DNA of 64,000 nt, taken from NCBI RefSeq assembly GCF_010686725.1, contig NZ_JAAGWZ010000001.1, positions 744,001 through 808,000 on the forward strand, written 5' to 3'. Positions within the stretch are counted from its first letter, which is position 1; each line of letters opens with the position of its first letter. The stretch is from Galbitalea soli. GTDB taxonomy: Bacteria; Actinomycetota; Actinomycetes; Actinomycetales; Microbacteriaceae. Positions 1 through 9,493 of the stretch are shown here, piece by piece. The position numbers and the translations under genes were made by a program. The notes beneath the pieces were generated by a model. It saw only the letters and a list, made by a program, of their open reading frames with translations. It had not been told where the DNA came from and searched no databases.

Positions 1-1204
1 CGAAGTCGCGGCCCGCGACGAGCCCGAAGACGTGCCGCCCCTCCTCGTTCGCGCCGGTGATCCACTCGGTGCCGCTCCCGATCCGCGGGTCGACGACATA
101 GCGGATACCCGTGCTCGAGCTCTCGCCCAGCACCGCTCCCGCTGCCGACCACGGCCCGATGTACCCCTTCACGAGCCCGGGATGGCGGGCGAAGTCGGCC
201 TCGGTCGCGGCCTCGACCGAGGCCGGCGCGAAGGCGACCTCGGCGCGCTTCATGTCGACGCCGCGGTCCCCCGGGATGCCGACGATGACGAGCTCGCGGC
301 GACCGTCGAGGTGAGTGAGCGCGAGGACGATGTTCTTGAGCGTGTCGCCGGCGACCCAGGGACGGGCATCCGGCCGCGGGTGCGCGTCGTTCGCCACCTG
401 CACGAGCGAGGCGATCGTGGGCGTGTCGGGAGTGTCGTGCACGGTGGCGGGCGCGAGACCGTCGACGGGCAGCGGTTCGGGCGCGAGCGTCGTGAACGCC
501 TCGACGTTGGCGGCGTAGCCACCGGCCGACCGCACGAAGGTGTCTTCGCCGACCGCAGTCGGGTGCAGGAACTCCTCGCTGCGCGACCCGCCCATGGCCC
601 CGGCGTCGGCCTTGACGATCGCGTAGTCGAGCCCGAGGCGACGGAAGATGCGCTCGTAGGCGTCACGCTGGCTCATGTAGCTCACGTCGAGCCCCGCGTC
701 GGTGTAGTCGAAGGAGTACGCGTCCTTCATCGAGAACTCCCGACCGCGCAGCAGACCCGCGCGGGGCCGCGCTTCGTCGCGGTACTTGTCTTGAATCTGA
801 TAGATCGTGAGGGGAAGATCCTTGTACGAGGAGTAGAGATCCTTCACGAGAAGCGTGAAGACCTCCTCGTGCGTGGGGGCGAGAAGGTAGTCGGCCTCCT
901 TGCGGTCCTTGAGCCGGAAGATCCCGTCGCCGTACTCCTCCCAGCGACCCGTCGTCTCGTAGGGTTCCCGCGGCAGCAGCGCGGGGAAGTGCACCTCTTG
1001 CGCGCCCGCGGCCGCCATCTCCTCGCGGATGATCGCCTCGATGCGTCGACGCACCCGCAGGCCGAGCGGCAACCACGCGAAGATGCCCGGAGCCTGCCGA
1101 CGGATGTAGCCGGCGCGCACCAGAAGGCGGTGGCTGGCGACCTCGGCGTCGACCGGGTCCTCCCGAAGAGTGCGGACGAAGAGATGGGTGAGGCGAGTAG
1201 GCAC
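1..1204 (-). CDS. proS: Prolyl-tRNA synthetase, 3' end cut by window edge
   Basis: Charges tRNA-Pro with proline in the cytoplasm. The minus-strand frame opens at GTG 1204 (protein begins [16 protein letters not shown]) and stays open to the window edge, giving about 401 residues of the N-terminal part. Class II synthetase features are visible: the [16 protein letters not shown] motif 2 stretch around residues 138-160 followed by SMKDAYSF. The later segment up to the edge matches the bacterial-type editing insertion. The start is supported by a -10-like TAGGAT seven nt upstream, which implies a leaderless mRNA. ispG lies upstream on the same strand, separated by a strong hairpin, so proS probably has its own promoter. 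Confidence 0.95.
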   Translation of the reverse strand, partial: MPTRLTHLFVRTLREDPVDAEVASHRLLVRAGYIRRQAPGIFAWLPLGLRVRRRIEAIIREEMAAAGAQEVHFPALLPREPYETTGRWEEYGDGIFRLKDRKEADYLLAPTHEEVFTLLVKDLYSSYKDLPLTIYQIQDKYRDEARPRAGLLRGREFSMKDAYSFDYTDAGLDVSYMSQRDAYERIFRRLGLDYAIVKADAGAMGGSRSEEFLHPTAVGEDTFVRSAGGYAANVEAFTTLAPEPLPVDGLAPATVHDTPDTPTIASLVQVANDAHPRPDARPWVAGDTLKNIVLALTHLDGRRELVIVGIPGDRGVDMKRAEVAFAPASVEAATEADFARHPGLVKGYIGPWSAAGAVLGESSSTGIRYVVDPRIGSGTEWITGANEEGRHVFGLVAGRDF

Positions 1205-1211
1205 GCGCTCA

Positions 1212-1217
1212 ATCCTA
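1212..1217 (-). promoter_or_regulatory. -10 element of proS
   Basis: TAGGAT on the minus strand, followed by seven nt (TGAGCGC) and then the GTG of proS, so transcription would start at or next to the start codon. The matching -35 position would fall at the edge of the ispG terminator hairpin. Confidence 0.5.
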
Positions 1218-1232
1218 GCGAGGGCAGCGGAA

Positions 1233-1262
1233 AGCCCCGGGGAGAGACCTCCCCCCGGGGCT
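1233..1262 (-). terminator. Stem-loop between ispG and proS
   Basis: Perfect 10-bp arms (AGCCCCGGGG and CCCCGGGGCT) around a 10-nt loop. On the minus strand the right arm runs into TTT. It lies 125 nt past the ispG stop and 29 nt before proS, and most likely ends the ispG transcript. Confidence 0.7.
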
Positions 1263-1386
1263 CCTGGGATTTGCAGACTGTTCGGGCCGCTAAATCACTC
1301 TTCACGCTACGCGGCGCGGCCGGGATGCGGTGCCCCCACAGCAGGGGGTAGCGCGGGTGCGCGATGTGTGCGAGCGAGCGGCGGGG

Positions 1387-2535
<1,149 letters not shown>

Positions 2536-2600
2536 GGTCTCACTCTACTTCTGCGAGCCGGCGCACGCCCGAGTGCAGGATTTTCCCAGCGGCGTGCCGC

Positions 2601-3938
2601 TCAGCCGAGGGTGATCGGCTTCACGATGTCGGCGTAGGCGAGCAGAACGCTCAACCCGCCGAGCAGAATCACCACCGCGAAGGTGAGGGGCACGAGCTTC
2701 GCCGTGTCCACCGGCCCCGGGTCCTTGCGGCGGAAGAGGCGCGCGAAGGCGCGCCGGATGCCCTCCCACAGCGCGCCGGCGACGTGGCCGCCATCGAGCG
2801 GCAGGAGCGGCACGAGGTTGAAGACGAGCAGGGCGACGTTGACCGAGGCGACGAGTCCGACGAGACTCGCGAAGCGCGAGGAGAGCGTGGCCGTGTCGGT
2901 CGCGGCGATCTCGCCCGCGATGCGCCCGACGCCGATCAGGCCGATCGGCCCGTTCGGATCGCGGGCGCCGGAACCGAAGGCGGCATTCACCACGCCGACG
3001 ACGCGCTGTGGAAGATTCACGATGACGCCGGCGACTCTCGCCGTGTTGTCCCAGACGGCAGGCAGCACCGCGGTCGCGGGCTGCTGCACGTACACCGTCG
3101 TGGGCGAGATTCCCACGAAACCGACGGTGGTCGTGACCGGGTCTCCGGCGGCGTCTTTGATGATCACGCCATCGGAGTCGTACTTGTAGACGGAGTTGGG
3201 GCGCGGCGTCAGCGACACCGTGCGCTCCGCGCCGTCTCGACGGATGACGACGCTCAACGTCGTGCCCGAGGAGGCCCGAATGATCGCGGTGCCCTGCGCC
3301 CAGCTCGTGACGGGCGTTCCGTCGATGCTCACGAGGGTGTCACCGGCGCGCAGGCCGGCGGCCGCGGCGGGCGACGGGGCGTCCGACGCCGAGCAACTCG
3401 TCGGAGTGTCGCCGGACACGCTCGAGGCGGGGATCACGCACTTCTGCACGCTCGCGAGGGTCGTGCTCGCCTGAGCCGCCCCGAACCCCATCAGGAGCAC
3501 CGCGTACAGCACCACCGCGATCAGGAGGTTCATGAACGGGCCGCCGAGCATGATGATGATGCGCTTGTAGATCGGAAGCGTGTAGAAGACGCGATCCTCG
3601 TGCCCGGTCTCGATGGTGCTGTCGGAACTCCGGCGCGCATCCTGCACCAGCGTCTGGAAGAACCCGGTGCCCGCGGTCGGCGCCGTTTCGCCGTCCTTCG
3701 CGGGAGGGTACATGCCGGCCATCGAGATGTAGCCGCCGAGCGGCAGCGCCTTGAGCCCGTACTCGGTTTCGCCGATCCGCCGCGAGAAAATGGTCGGTCC
3801 GAAGCCGATCATGTACTGGGACACGCGCACCTTGAAGAGCTTGGCGGGAACGAGGTGCCCGATCTCGTGCAGCGCGATGGAGAGCGCGAGGCCGATGACG
3901 ACCACGACGATGCCCACGATGTACAGCACGATGTCCAC
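2601..3938 (-). CDS. rseP: RIP metalloprotease RseP/Rip1-like (site-2 protease, M50)
   Basis: Intramembrane zinc protease that cleaves membrane-embedded substrates such as anti-sigma factors. About 445 aa from GTG 3938. The zinc motif HEIGH (H24-E25-H28) lies in the first membrane helix. A single PDZ domain sits in the middle (SIDGTPVTSW region). The third zinc ligand region NLVPLLPLDGGH is near the C-terminus, followed by a last membrane helix. I chose GTG 3938 because TATCCT lies six nt upstream (leaderless arrangement) and residue 1 then directly precedes the first hydrophobic helix. A longer open frame reaches 4472 but has no membrane-protein character upstream. Confidence 0.93.
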   Translation of the reverse strand: MDIVLYIVGIVVVVIGLALSIALHEIGHLVPAKLFKVRVSQYMIGFGPTIFSRRIGETEYGLKALPLGGYISMAGMYPPAKDGETAPTAGTGFFQTLVQDARRSSDSTIETGHEDRVFYTLPIYKRIIIMLGGPFMNLLIAVVLYAVLLMGFGAAQASTTLASVQKCVIPASSVSGDTPTSCSASDAPSPAAAAGLRAGDTLVSIDGTPVTSWAQGTAIIRASSGTTLSVVIRRDGAERTVSLTPRPNSVYKYDSDGVIIKDAAGDPVTTTVGFVGISPTTVYVQQPATAVLPAVWDNTARVAGVIVNLPQRVVGVVNAAFGSGARDPNGPIGLIGVGRIAGEIAATDTATLSSRFASLVGLVASVNVALLVFNLVPLLPLDGGHVAGALWEGIRRAFARLFRRKDPGPVDTAKLVPLTFAVVILLGGLSVLLAYADIVKPITLG

Positions 3939-3944
3939 GCGGTC

Positions 3945-3950
3945 AGGATA
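3945..3950 (-). promoter_or_regulatory. -10 element of rseP
   Basis: TATCCT on the minus strand, six nt before GTG 3938. It indicates that rseP, now cut off from dxr by the kinase gene, has its own leaderless promoter. Confidence 0.45.
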
Positions 3951-4040
3951 ACCGGGGCACCCTTTGAACGGCCTGAATCGGTGCGGCCCCACTCCGCGTG
4001 CCACGTCGGCCGCGAGCCCGAGGCCTAGCATGGAAGAACC

Positions 4041-5381
4041 ATGGACACCGAGAACGGCACCGGCGCGGACGCACCACTGATCGGCCGCCGACTCGTCGAC
4101 CGCTACCTGGTCGAGGCCCTCGTGGCCCACGGCGGGATGGCCTCCGTGTACCGGGCGCGCGACGAGTCGCTCGGCCGGACGGTGGCGCTCAAGGTCTTCG
4201 TCGGCAGCGACGAACACGACGTCCGCCGTCAGCGCGACGAGGTGCTCGTGCTCGCGAGCCTCAACCATCCGGCGCTCGTCACCCTCTTCGACGCGACCGT
4301 CGATCCCGACTTCGGCCATCGCCCCGCCGCGATCATCGTCATGGAGTTCGTCGACGGCACCGACCTCGGTGCGGCGATCGCCAACGGACCCATCGCCCCC
4401 GCGACCGTCGCCGAGATCGGTCGTGACATCGCGGATGCCCTGCGCTACGTGCACGCGACGGGGATCGTGCACCGCGACATCAAGCCGGGCAACATCCTGC
4501 TGCCGACCCGGATCCCCGGTGCACCCCAGCGGGCGAAGCTCGCCGACTTCGGCATCGCCCGCACCTTCGACCGCACCGCGATCACTCAGGACGGCACGGT
4601 CATCGGCACCGCGGGCTACCTCAGCCCGGAACAGGCCCTCGGTGAGGCCGCCACCGCGGCCAGCGACATCTATGCGCTGGGACTCTCGCTGCTGGAGGCG
4701 CTGACCGGAACGCGCGCGTTCCCGGGGACGGGCGCCGAGTCACTAGCCGCCCGGATCAGCACCGACCCGGTCATCCCCGAGTCCGTTCCGCCCGCGTGGG
4801 GCGACGCGCTCGCCGGGATGACCGCCCGCACGCCCGCCGCGCGCCCCGACGCCGGGCGGGTCGTCGAATTGCTCGCGGACGTCCAGCGGGGCGACGCGGC
4901 GGCCGCCTCGCTTCTCGCCGCGGGCACGACCGAGGTGCTGCCGGCGGCGGCACCCCTCGAGGAACCGGCGGCGGCACCTCCCGCGGAACCGGCACCGACC
5001 GAGGCCATGCTCCCGCCGACGCGGGTCCTCCCGGTGGCGGGAGAGCTCCCGACCGCGGCGACCCGGGTACTCCCCGCGGAGGGCGCCTCGACCGAACCCA
5101 TCGGCGCGAGCGAATCCCGCCCGCGGCGGCGCAAGGGTGTCGTCGGCGCGATCCTCGCTCTCGCCGTCGTGCTCGTGGCCGTCGCCGCGATCGCGGGGGG
5201 AATCGCCGGTACCACCGCGACGACGCCCGGGGGCGGCCTCTCCCCCACGCCGGGGAGCACGGCCGGCGCGACCACCAGCGTCACCCCGACACCCGTCGCC
5301 ACTCCGACGCCCACGGCGACACCGAAGCCGCCCGCCCCGAAGCCGGGAAAGGGCCACGGAAAGCATCACAGCAAGCCGTGA
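4041..5381 (+). CDS. Transmembrane Ser/Thr protein kinase (PknB-like)
   Basis: 446 aa. Kinase domain at residues about 20-280: glycine loop AHGGMASVY, VALK with K51, HRDIKPGN (H144-D146) and DFG at 169-171. A proline/alanine-rich juxtamembrane region follows, then one membrane helix (about 367-387) after an RPRRRK stop-transfer cluster. The short outside tail is Pro/Thr-rich and ends Lys/His-rich, with no PASTA repeats. The juxtamembrane region carries TEVLP, TRVLP and TRVLP at Thr297, 327 and 341, possible autophosphorylation or FHA docking sites. It is divergent from rseP and convergent with dxr (6-nt gap), an unusual position inside an isoprenoid/protease gene set. The substrate cannot be read from sequence. 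Confidence 0.93.
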   Translation: MDTENGTGADAPLIGRRLVDRYLVEALVAHGGMASVYRARDESLGRTVALKVFVGSDEHDVRRQRDEVLVLASLNHPALVTLFDATVDPDFGHRPAAIIVMEFVDGTDLGAAIANGPIAPATVAEIGRDIADALRYVHATGIVHRDIKPGNILLPTRIPGAPQRAKLADFGIARTFDRTAITQDGTVIGTAGYLSPEQALGEAATAASDIYALGLSLLEALTGTRAFPGTGAESLAARISTDPVIPESVPPAWGDALAGMTARTPAARPDAGRVVELLADVQRGDAAAASLLAAGTTEVLPAAAPLEEPAAAPPAEPAPTEAMLPPTRVLPVAGELPTAATRVLPAEGASTEPIGASESRPRRRKGVVGAILALAVVLVAVAAIAGGIAGTTATTPGGGLSPTPGSTAGATTSVTPTPVATPTPTATPKPPAPKPGKGHGKHHSKP

Positions 5382-5387
5382 CCGCGG

Positions 5388-6467
5388 TCAGCGGCGGGCG
5401 ATGAGTTCGTCGGCCTCGCGCCGCGCCCAGCTCTCCGCGGCGAGCACGGCGGGCAGGCTCATGCCGTCGGGCTCATGCCGGTCGACCACTCGCACGATGA
5501 TGTCGAGAATGTCGAGGAAGCCGATGCGACCGGCGTGGAAGGCGAGCACGGACTGCTCGTTCGCCGCGTTGAAGACCGCGGGATAGGTCTCGCCCGCGCG
5601 TCCCACGGCCTTCGCGAGATCGACCGCCGGAAACGCCTCGCTGTCGAGCGGCGCGAACTCCCACGAGCTCGCCGTCGTCCAGTCGAGCGGCACCCCGACG
5701 CCCGGCACGCGGTTCGGCCAGTCCAGACCGAGCGAGATGGGCAGGCGCATGTCGGGCGGGGAGGCCTGCGCGATCGTCGAGCCGTCGATGAACTCGACCA
5801 TCGAGTGCACGATCGACTGCGGATGCACGGTCACGGCGATGCGGTCGTAGTCGACGCCGAACAGTAGGTGCGCCTCGATGACCTCGAGACCCTTGTTCAC
5901 GAGGGTGGCCGAGTTCGTCGTGACCACCAGCCCCATGTCCCAGGTGGGGTGAGCGAGCGCCTCGCGCGGAGTGACGTTCTGCAGGCTGTCACGCGTGCGT
6001 CCGCGGAAGGGACCACCCGAGGCGGTGAGCACGAGTCGCGCGACCTCCCCCGCGGCGCCGCTCCGCAGCGCCTGCGCGATCGCGCTGTGCTCGGAGTCGA
6101 CCGGGATGATCTGCCCGGGCTTCGCCGCCGTGGTCACGAGTTCGCCGCCCACGATGAGGCTCTCCTTGTTGGCGAGGGCCAGCGAGGCGCCGCTGCCGAG
6201 AGCGGCGAGCGTCGGGCCGAGGCCGACCGACCCCGTGATGCCGTTGAGCACGACGTCGGCATGGGCATCCCGCACCAACTGGGCCGCCTCATCGGCACCC
6301 AGAGCCGTGTTCTGCACCCCGAACTCGGCCGCCTGGGCGGCGAGCAACTCGCGATTGCTCCCGGCCGACAGCCCCACCACCTCGAAGCGGTCACGATTGG
6401 CCCCGATCACGTCGAGTGCCTGCGTACCGATGGAACCGGTCGATCCGAGAATGACAACCTTGCGCAC
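5388..6467 (-). CDS. dxr: 1-deoxy-D-xylulose 5-phosphate reductoisomerase
   Basis: First committed step of the MEP pathway: NADPH and metal dependent conversion of DXP to MEP. About 359 aa. The NADPH loop GSTGSIG is at the N-terminus. NKESLIVGG and PVDSEHSAI carry substrate and metal ligands, and the flexible-loop stretch [16 protein letters not shown] is present. I chose GTG 6467 because TAGGTT lies seven nt upstream. A TTG at 6476 would lengthen the protein by three residues but overlaps that hexamer. The upstream gabT is divergent, sharing a 50-bp promoter region. Confidence 0.95.
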   Translation of the reverse strand: MRKVVILGSTGSIGTQALDVIGANRDRFEVVGLSAGSNRELLAAQAAEFGVQNTALGADEAAQLVRDAHADVVLNGITGSVGLGPTLAALGSGASLALANKESLIVGGELVTTAAKPGQIIPVDSEHSAIAQALRSGAAGEVARLVLTASGGPFRGRTRDSLQNVTPREALAHPTWDMGLVVTTNSATLVNKGLEVIEAHLLFGVDYDRIAVTVHPQSIVHSMVEFIDGSTIAQASPPDMRLPISLGLDWPNRVPGVGVPLDWTTASSWEFAPLDSEAFPAVDLAKAVGRAGETYPAVFNAANEQSVLAFHAGRIGFLDILDIIVRVVDRHEPDGMSLPAVLAAESWARREADELIARR

Positions 6468-6474
6468 GAGAGCC

Positions 6475-6510
6475 AACCTACCGGGGATGCGGTCCGCGGG
6501 CGCTTACGCT
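6475..6510. promoter_or_regulatory. Divergent dxr / gabT promoter pair
   Basis: TAGGTT (minus strand, 6480-6475) lies seven nt before dxr GTG 6467. TACGCT (plus strand, 6505-6510) lies seven nt before the gabT ATG 6518. Both would give leaderless transcripts from a 50-bp gap. Confidence 0.5.
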
Positions 6511-6517
6511 GGCTGTC

Positions 6518-7840
6518 ATGAGCTATTCGGTTTCCCAAGAACGCAAGATCGTCACCGAGCTTCCGGGCCCGCGCTCGGTGGAGCTGCAGAAGCGGCGCGA
6601 GAAGAGCGTCTCCCGCGGTGCCGGCACGCTCGCCAACATCTACATGGATCACGGCGCGGGCGCGATCCTCGTCGACGTCGACGGCAACCAGCTGATCGAC
6701 CTGGGGTGCGGCATCGGTGTGACCACGATCGGGCACGCGCATCCCGAGGTTGCGGCGGCCGCCGCGGCACAGGCCGCGAAGCTGACCCACACGCTCTTCA
6801 CCGTCACCCCGTACGAGAACTACGTGCGCGTCGCGGAGAAGCTCGCCGAGATCACGCCCGGCGACTTCGAGAAGCACTCGATCCTCGTCAACTCCGGCGC
6901 GGAAGCGGTCGAGAACGCCGTCAAGATCGCGCGCAAGTTCACGGGTCGGCGCGCGATCGTCGCGCTCGACCACGCGTTCCACGGCCGCACCAACCTCACG
7001 ATGACGATGACCTACCGGCCCTGGCCGGAACGCGCCGGCATGGGGCCGTTCCCGGGCGAGATCTACAGCGTGCCGACGAGCTACCCGTACCGCGACGGGC
7101 TCAGCGGCGCGGAGGCGGCGGCGAAGACCATCGACTACATCACGACGCACATCGGAGCGAGCGAGATCGCCGCCTTCTTCGTCGAGCCGATCCAGGGCGA
7201 CGGGGGAATCGTGATCCCCGCACCGGGCTACTTCGCGGCGATCAAGAGCTTCTGCGAGGAGAACGGGATCCTCTTCGTCGCCGACGAGATCCAGGCGGGT
7301 ATCGCTCGCACCGGCGCCTGGTACTCGATCGAGCACCACGGTGTCGTGCCCGACCTCATCACGACCGCGAAGGGAATCGCCGGCGGCTTCCCGCTCGCCG
7401 CGGTCACCGGTCGCGCCGAGGTCATGGACTCGGTGCAGCCCGGCGGAATCGGCGGCACCTTCGGCGGCAACCCGGTCTCCACCGCGGCCGCCCTCGCCGT
7501 CTTCGAGATCATCGAGCGCGACGGGCTCCTGGCGGAGGCGCAGCGTGTGGAACGGCAGCTGCGGGCGCGGATCGGCGACTGGACCGAGCGCTACGACGTC
7601 GTCGGCGAGGTGCGCGGCAAGGGTGCGATGTTCGGCGTCGAGCTGGTCAAGCCGGGCACGACCGACCCCAACCCCGAGGCACTGAGCTCGGTGCTGCGGT
7701 ACGCGACCACGCACGGCGTCATCCCGCTCGACGCCGGCAGCTGGGACTCGGTTCTCCGCATCATGCCCTCGGTCGTCATCAGCGAGGAACTCATCGACGA
7801 CGCCGCCTCGGTGCTCGAAGCGGCGCTCGCGCGGCTGTGA
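6518..7840 (+). CDS. gabT: 4-aminobutyrate aminotransferase, copy 1
   Basis: Class III PLP aminotransferase, 440 aa, predicted to move the amino group of GABA to 2-oxoglutarate, giving succinate semialdehyde. Visible motifs: NSGAEAVENAVKIAR (PLP phosphate site), HAFHGRTNLT, VEPIQGDGG, VADEIQAGIARTG, and the PLP lysine in TTAKGIAGG. GTFGGNPVS follows. It starts seven nt after a -10-like TACGCT, and a strong hairpin follows the stop. A close paralogue lies at 9494-10840; the two share most blocks, so substrates may be split (GABA versus 5-aminovalerate or similar). Confidence 0.9.
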   Translation: MSYSVSQERKIVTELPGPRSVELQKRREKSVSRGAGTLANIYMDHGAGAILVDVDGNQLIDLGCGIGVTTIGHAHPEVAAAAAAQAAKLTHTLFTVTPYENYVRVAEKLAEITPGDFEKHSILVNSGAEAVENAVKIARKFTGRRAIVALDHAFHGRTNLTMTMTYRPWPERAGMGPFPGEIYSVPTSYPYRDGLSGAEAAAKTIDYITTHIGASEIAAFFVEPIQGDGGIVIPAPGYFAAIKSFCEENGILFVADEIQAGIARTGAWYSIEHHGVVPDLITTAKGIAGGFPLAAVTGRAEVMDSVQPGGIGGTFGGNPVSTAAALAVFEIIERDGLLAEAQRVERQLRARIGDWTERYDVVGEVRGKGAMFGVELVKPGTTDPNPEALSSVLRYATTHGVIPLDAGSWDSVLRIMPSVVISEELIDDAASVLEAALARL

Positions 7841-7860
7841 GTCGCGGCGCCCGCGCACGC

Positions 7861-7900
7861 GAGAAGGCCCGCTCCACGGAATCGTGGGGCGGGCCTTCTC
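7861..7900. terminator. Bidirectional terminator between gabT and FKBP gene
   Basis: 18-bp arms with one G-T position (gagaaggcccgctccacg / cgtggggcgggccttctc) around a GAAT loop. It sits in the 76-bp gap between two convergent genes and can serve both. Confidence 0.85.
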
Positions 7901-7916
7901 GCGTGTGGGGGCAGGG

Positions 7917-8897
7917 TCAGCTGATCCCGAGGATGTCGATGATGAAGACCAGGTCATCCGTGCCCTTGATCCCCGCGGCGGCGCTGCCGGCGGTGCCGTA
8001 GCCCAGCTTCGGCGGGATGATCACGAGAACCTGCGACCCGATGGTCTGGCCCTCGATCGCCTGCTTGAAGCCCTGCACGACCTGGCCGGTGTTGAACGTC
8101 GCCGTCTGGCCCGCGGCCCAGGTGTCGTTGCCCGCGACGATCTTCTTGGTGCGCCAGAGGTAGAGCTGGTAGTTGACCACGACGTTGGCGTCGGCGCCGA
8201 CCTTGTCGCCCTTGCCCTTGATCAACACCTCCTCCTTGAAGGCGCCGGGTTGCGCGGTGTTCGGGATGGTGACCGTCGGCACGCCGGTGGCGTTCAGCTT
8301 CACGGTGGGGAACCCCGCGACGGGAGTCTGCGCGTCGCCCGTCGCGCGGGTGAGCGGCGTGGGCGCCATCTTGACGACGTCCGCCACGAGCACGATCGAC
8401 TCGCTCGCGCCGACGCCCAGCTGCGTCGAACCCGTCGTGCCGAAGGCATCGGACGGCGCGATCACGCCGACCACACGGGAGCCGATCGTCGAGCACTGGA
8501 GCGTCTTCACGAGGCCGGGCAGGAACTTGGTGGCGTCCATCTGGATCGCGTACGCCTTGCCGTTGAAGCCCGTGGTCGAGAGCTCCTTGCCCGTCTTCGC
8601 GCTGTAGAGAGCGATGTCGACATCGACGTTGGTGCCCGCCTTGGCGACCGCACCCGAGCCCTGAGTGATCACCGTGCGCTGCGTGGTCTTCGCCGAGACC
8701 GGCGCCTTGATGACCACGGTCGGCTCCGCGCCGAACTTGCCCGACACCTTCACCGCGTCGGAGAGGCTGCCCGAGGCGGTCGGCGTGCACCCGTCGATCG
8801 TCTTCGCCGAGTTCGTCGACGTCGAGGACGGCGCAGAGCACGCGGCGAGTGACGCCACCACGGCGGCGGCGAGCAGGAGAGACAGGGATTTGCGCAC
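7917..8897 (-). CDS. FKBP-type peptidyl-prolyl isomerase lipoprotein, two FKBP-like domains
   Basis: Extracytoplasmic proline isomerase and chaperone anchored by lipid. 326 aa from GTG 8897, with GGAAGG six nt upstream. A lipoprotein signal ends in SLAAC with Cys20. The C-terminal half (about 205-326) is a good FKBP domain with VVNYQLYLW, VVQGFKQAIEGQTIGS, PPKLGYG and FIIDILGIS. The preceding segment (about 55-185) has the same layout (VDVDIALYS, FLPGLVKTLQCSTIGS, VLVADVV) but is diverged, so the protein looks like a degenerate plus an active tandem copy. It is convergent with gabT. Confidence 0.9.
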   Translation of the reverse strand: MRKSLSLLLAAAVVASLAACSAPSSTSTNSAKTIDGCTPTASGSLSDAVKVSGKFGAEPTVVIKAPVSAKTTQRTVITQGSGAVAKAGTNVDVDIALYSAKTGKELSTTGFNGKAYAIQMDATKFLPGLVKTLQCSTIGSRVVGVIAPSDAFGTTGSTQLGVGASESIVLVADVVKMAPTPLTRATGDAQTPVAGFPTVKLNATGVPTVTIPNTAQPGAFKEEVLIKGKGDKVGADANVVVNYQLYLWRTKKIVAGNDTWAAGQTATFNTGQVVQGFKQAIEGQTIGSQVLVIIPPKLGYGTAGSAAAGIKGTDDLVFIIDILGIS

Positions 8898-8985
8898 GGA
8901 GTACCTTCCAGCGATCAGAGAAAATCAGCCTCCAGTCTGCCGCATGCGGCTGGGCGCTTTCTGCCAGGGGGATCCGGTGAGTCGG

Positions 8986-9453
8986 CTATGAGACGATCGT
9001 GACCGGTTCGTGACCGACCGGGAAGTTGACCGACGCGGCGATGAAGCACTTCGCGCTCGCCTCGGCGTGGAGGGAGGCGGCGAGCCGGTCATCCGTTCCC
9101 GCGATGGTGACCACGGGCCGGAGGGTGACGCTCGTGAAATGGCCGCCGCCGTCGGGGGTCTGCACCATCGTGCCCTCGGCCTCGTCGCGGTAGGCCGTCA
9201 CGATGACGCCGTTGGTGGCGGCGACGTGCAGGTAGCTGAGCATGTGGCACTCGCTGAGTGCCGCGAGGAGGAGCTCCTCGGGGTTCCAACGGTCGGGATC
9301 GCCGCGGAAGGGGCGGTCGGCGGAGCCCTCGATCGGCGGCTTGCCGGGGACCGTGGCGACCGTGTTGCGACCGTAGGCGCGATAGTCCGAGGTGCCGGTA
9401 CCGCGGTTGCCCAGCCACTCCAGCGTGACCCCGTAGTGGTGCTCGAGCTTCAT
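8986..9453 (-). CDS. OsmC/Ohr family peroxiredoxin-like protein
   Basis: 155 aa. OsmC-fold proteins reduce organic hydroperoxides with two cysteines. Here Cys69 (in ALSECHMLSYLH) and Cys136 (in SAKCFIAASVNFPV) match the family positions, and RPFRGDPDRWNPEELLLAALS is the usual segment before the first Cys. The start at 9453 has GAGGAG six nt upstream. The gene is divergent from the second gabT. Subfamily (OsmC versus YhfA-like) is unresolved. Confidence 0.9.
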   Translation of the reverse strand: MKLEHHYGVTLEWLGNRGTGTSDYRAYGRNTVATVPGKPPIEGSADRPFRGDPDRWNPEELLLAALSECHMLSYLHVAATNGVIVTAYRDEAEGTMVQTPDGGGHFTSVTLRPVVTIAGTDDRLAASLHAEASAKCFIAASVNFPVGHEPVTIVS

Positions 9454-9493
9454 CGGTTTCTCCTCATCTCACGAGACTAAACTGACGACCATC

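Noticed and set aside
2601-4472. Longer RseP with about 178 extra N-terminal residues
   Set aside because: The extension is Arg/Asp/His/Gly-rich antisense of the kinase gene, and the real protein starts right before its first membrane helix.
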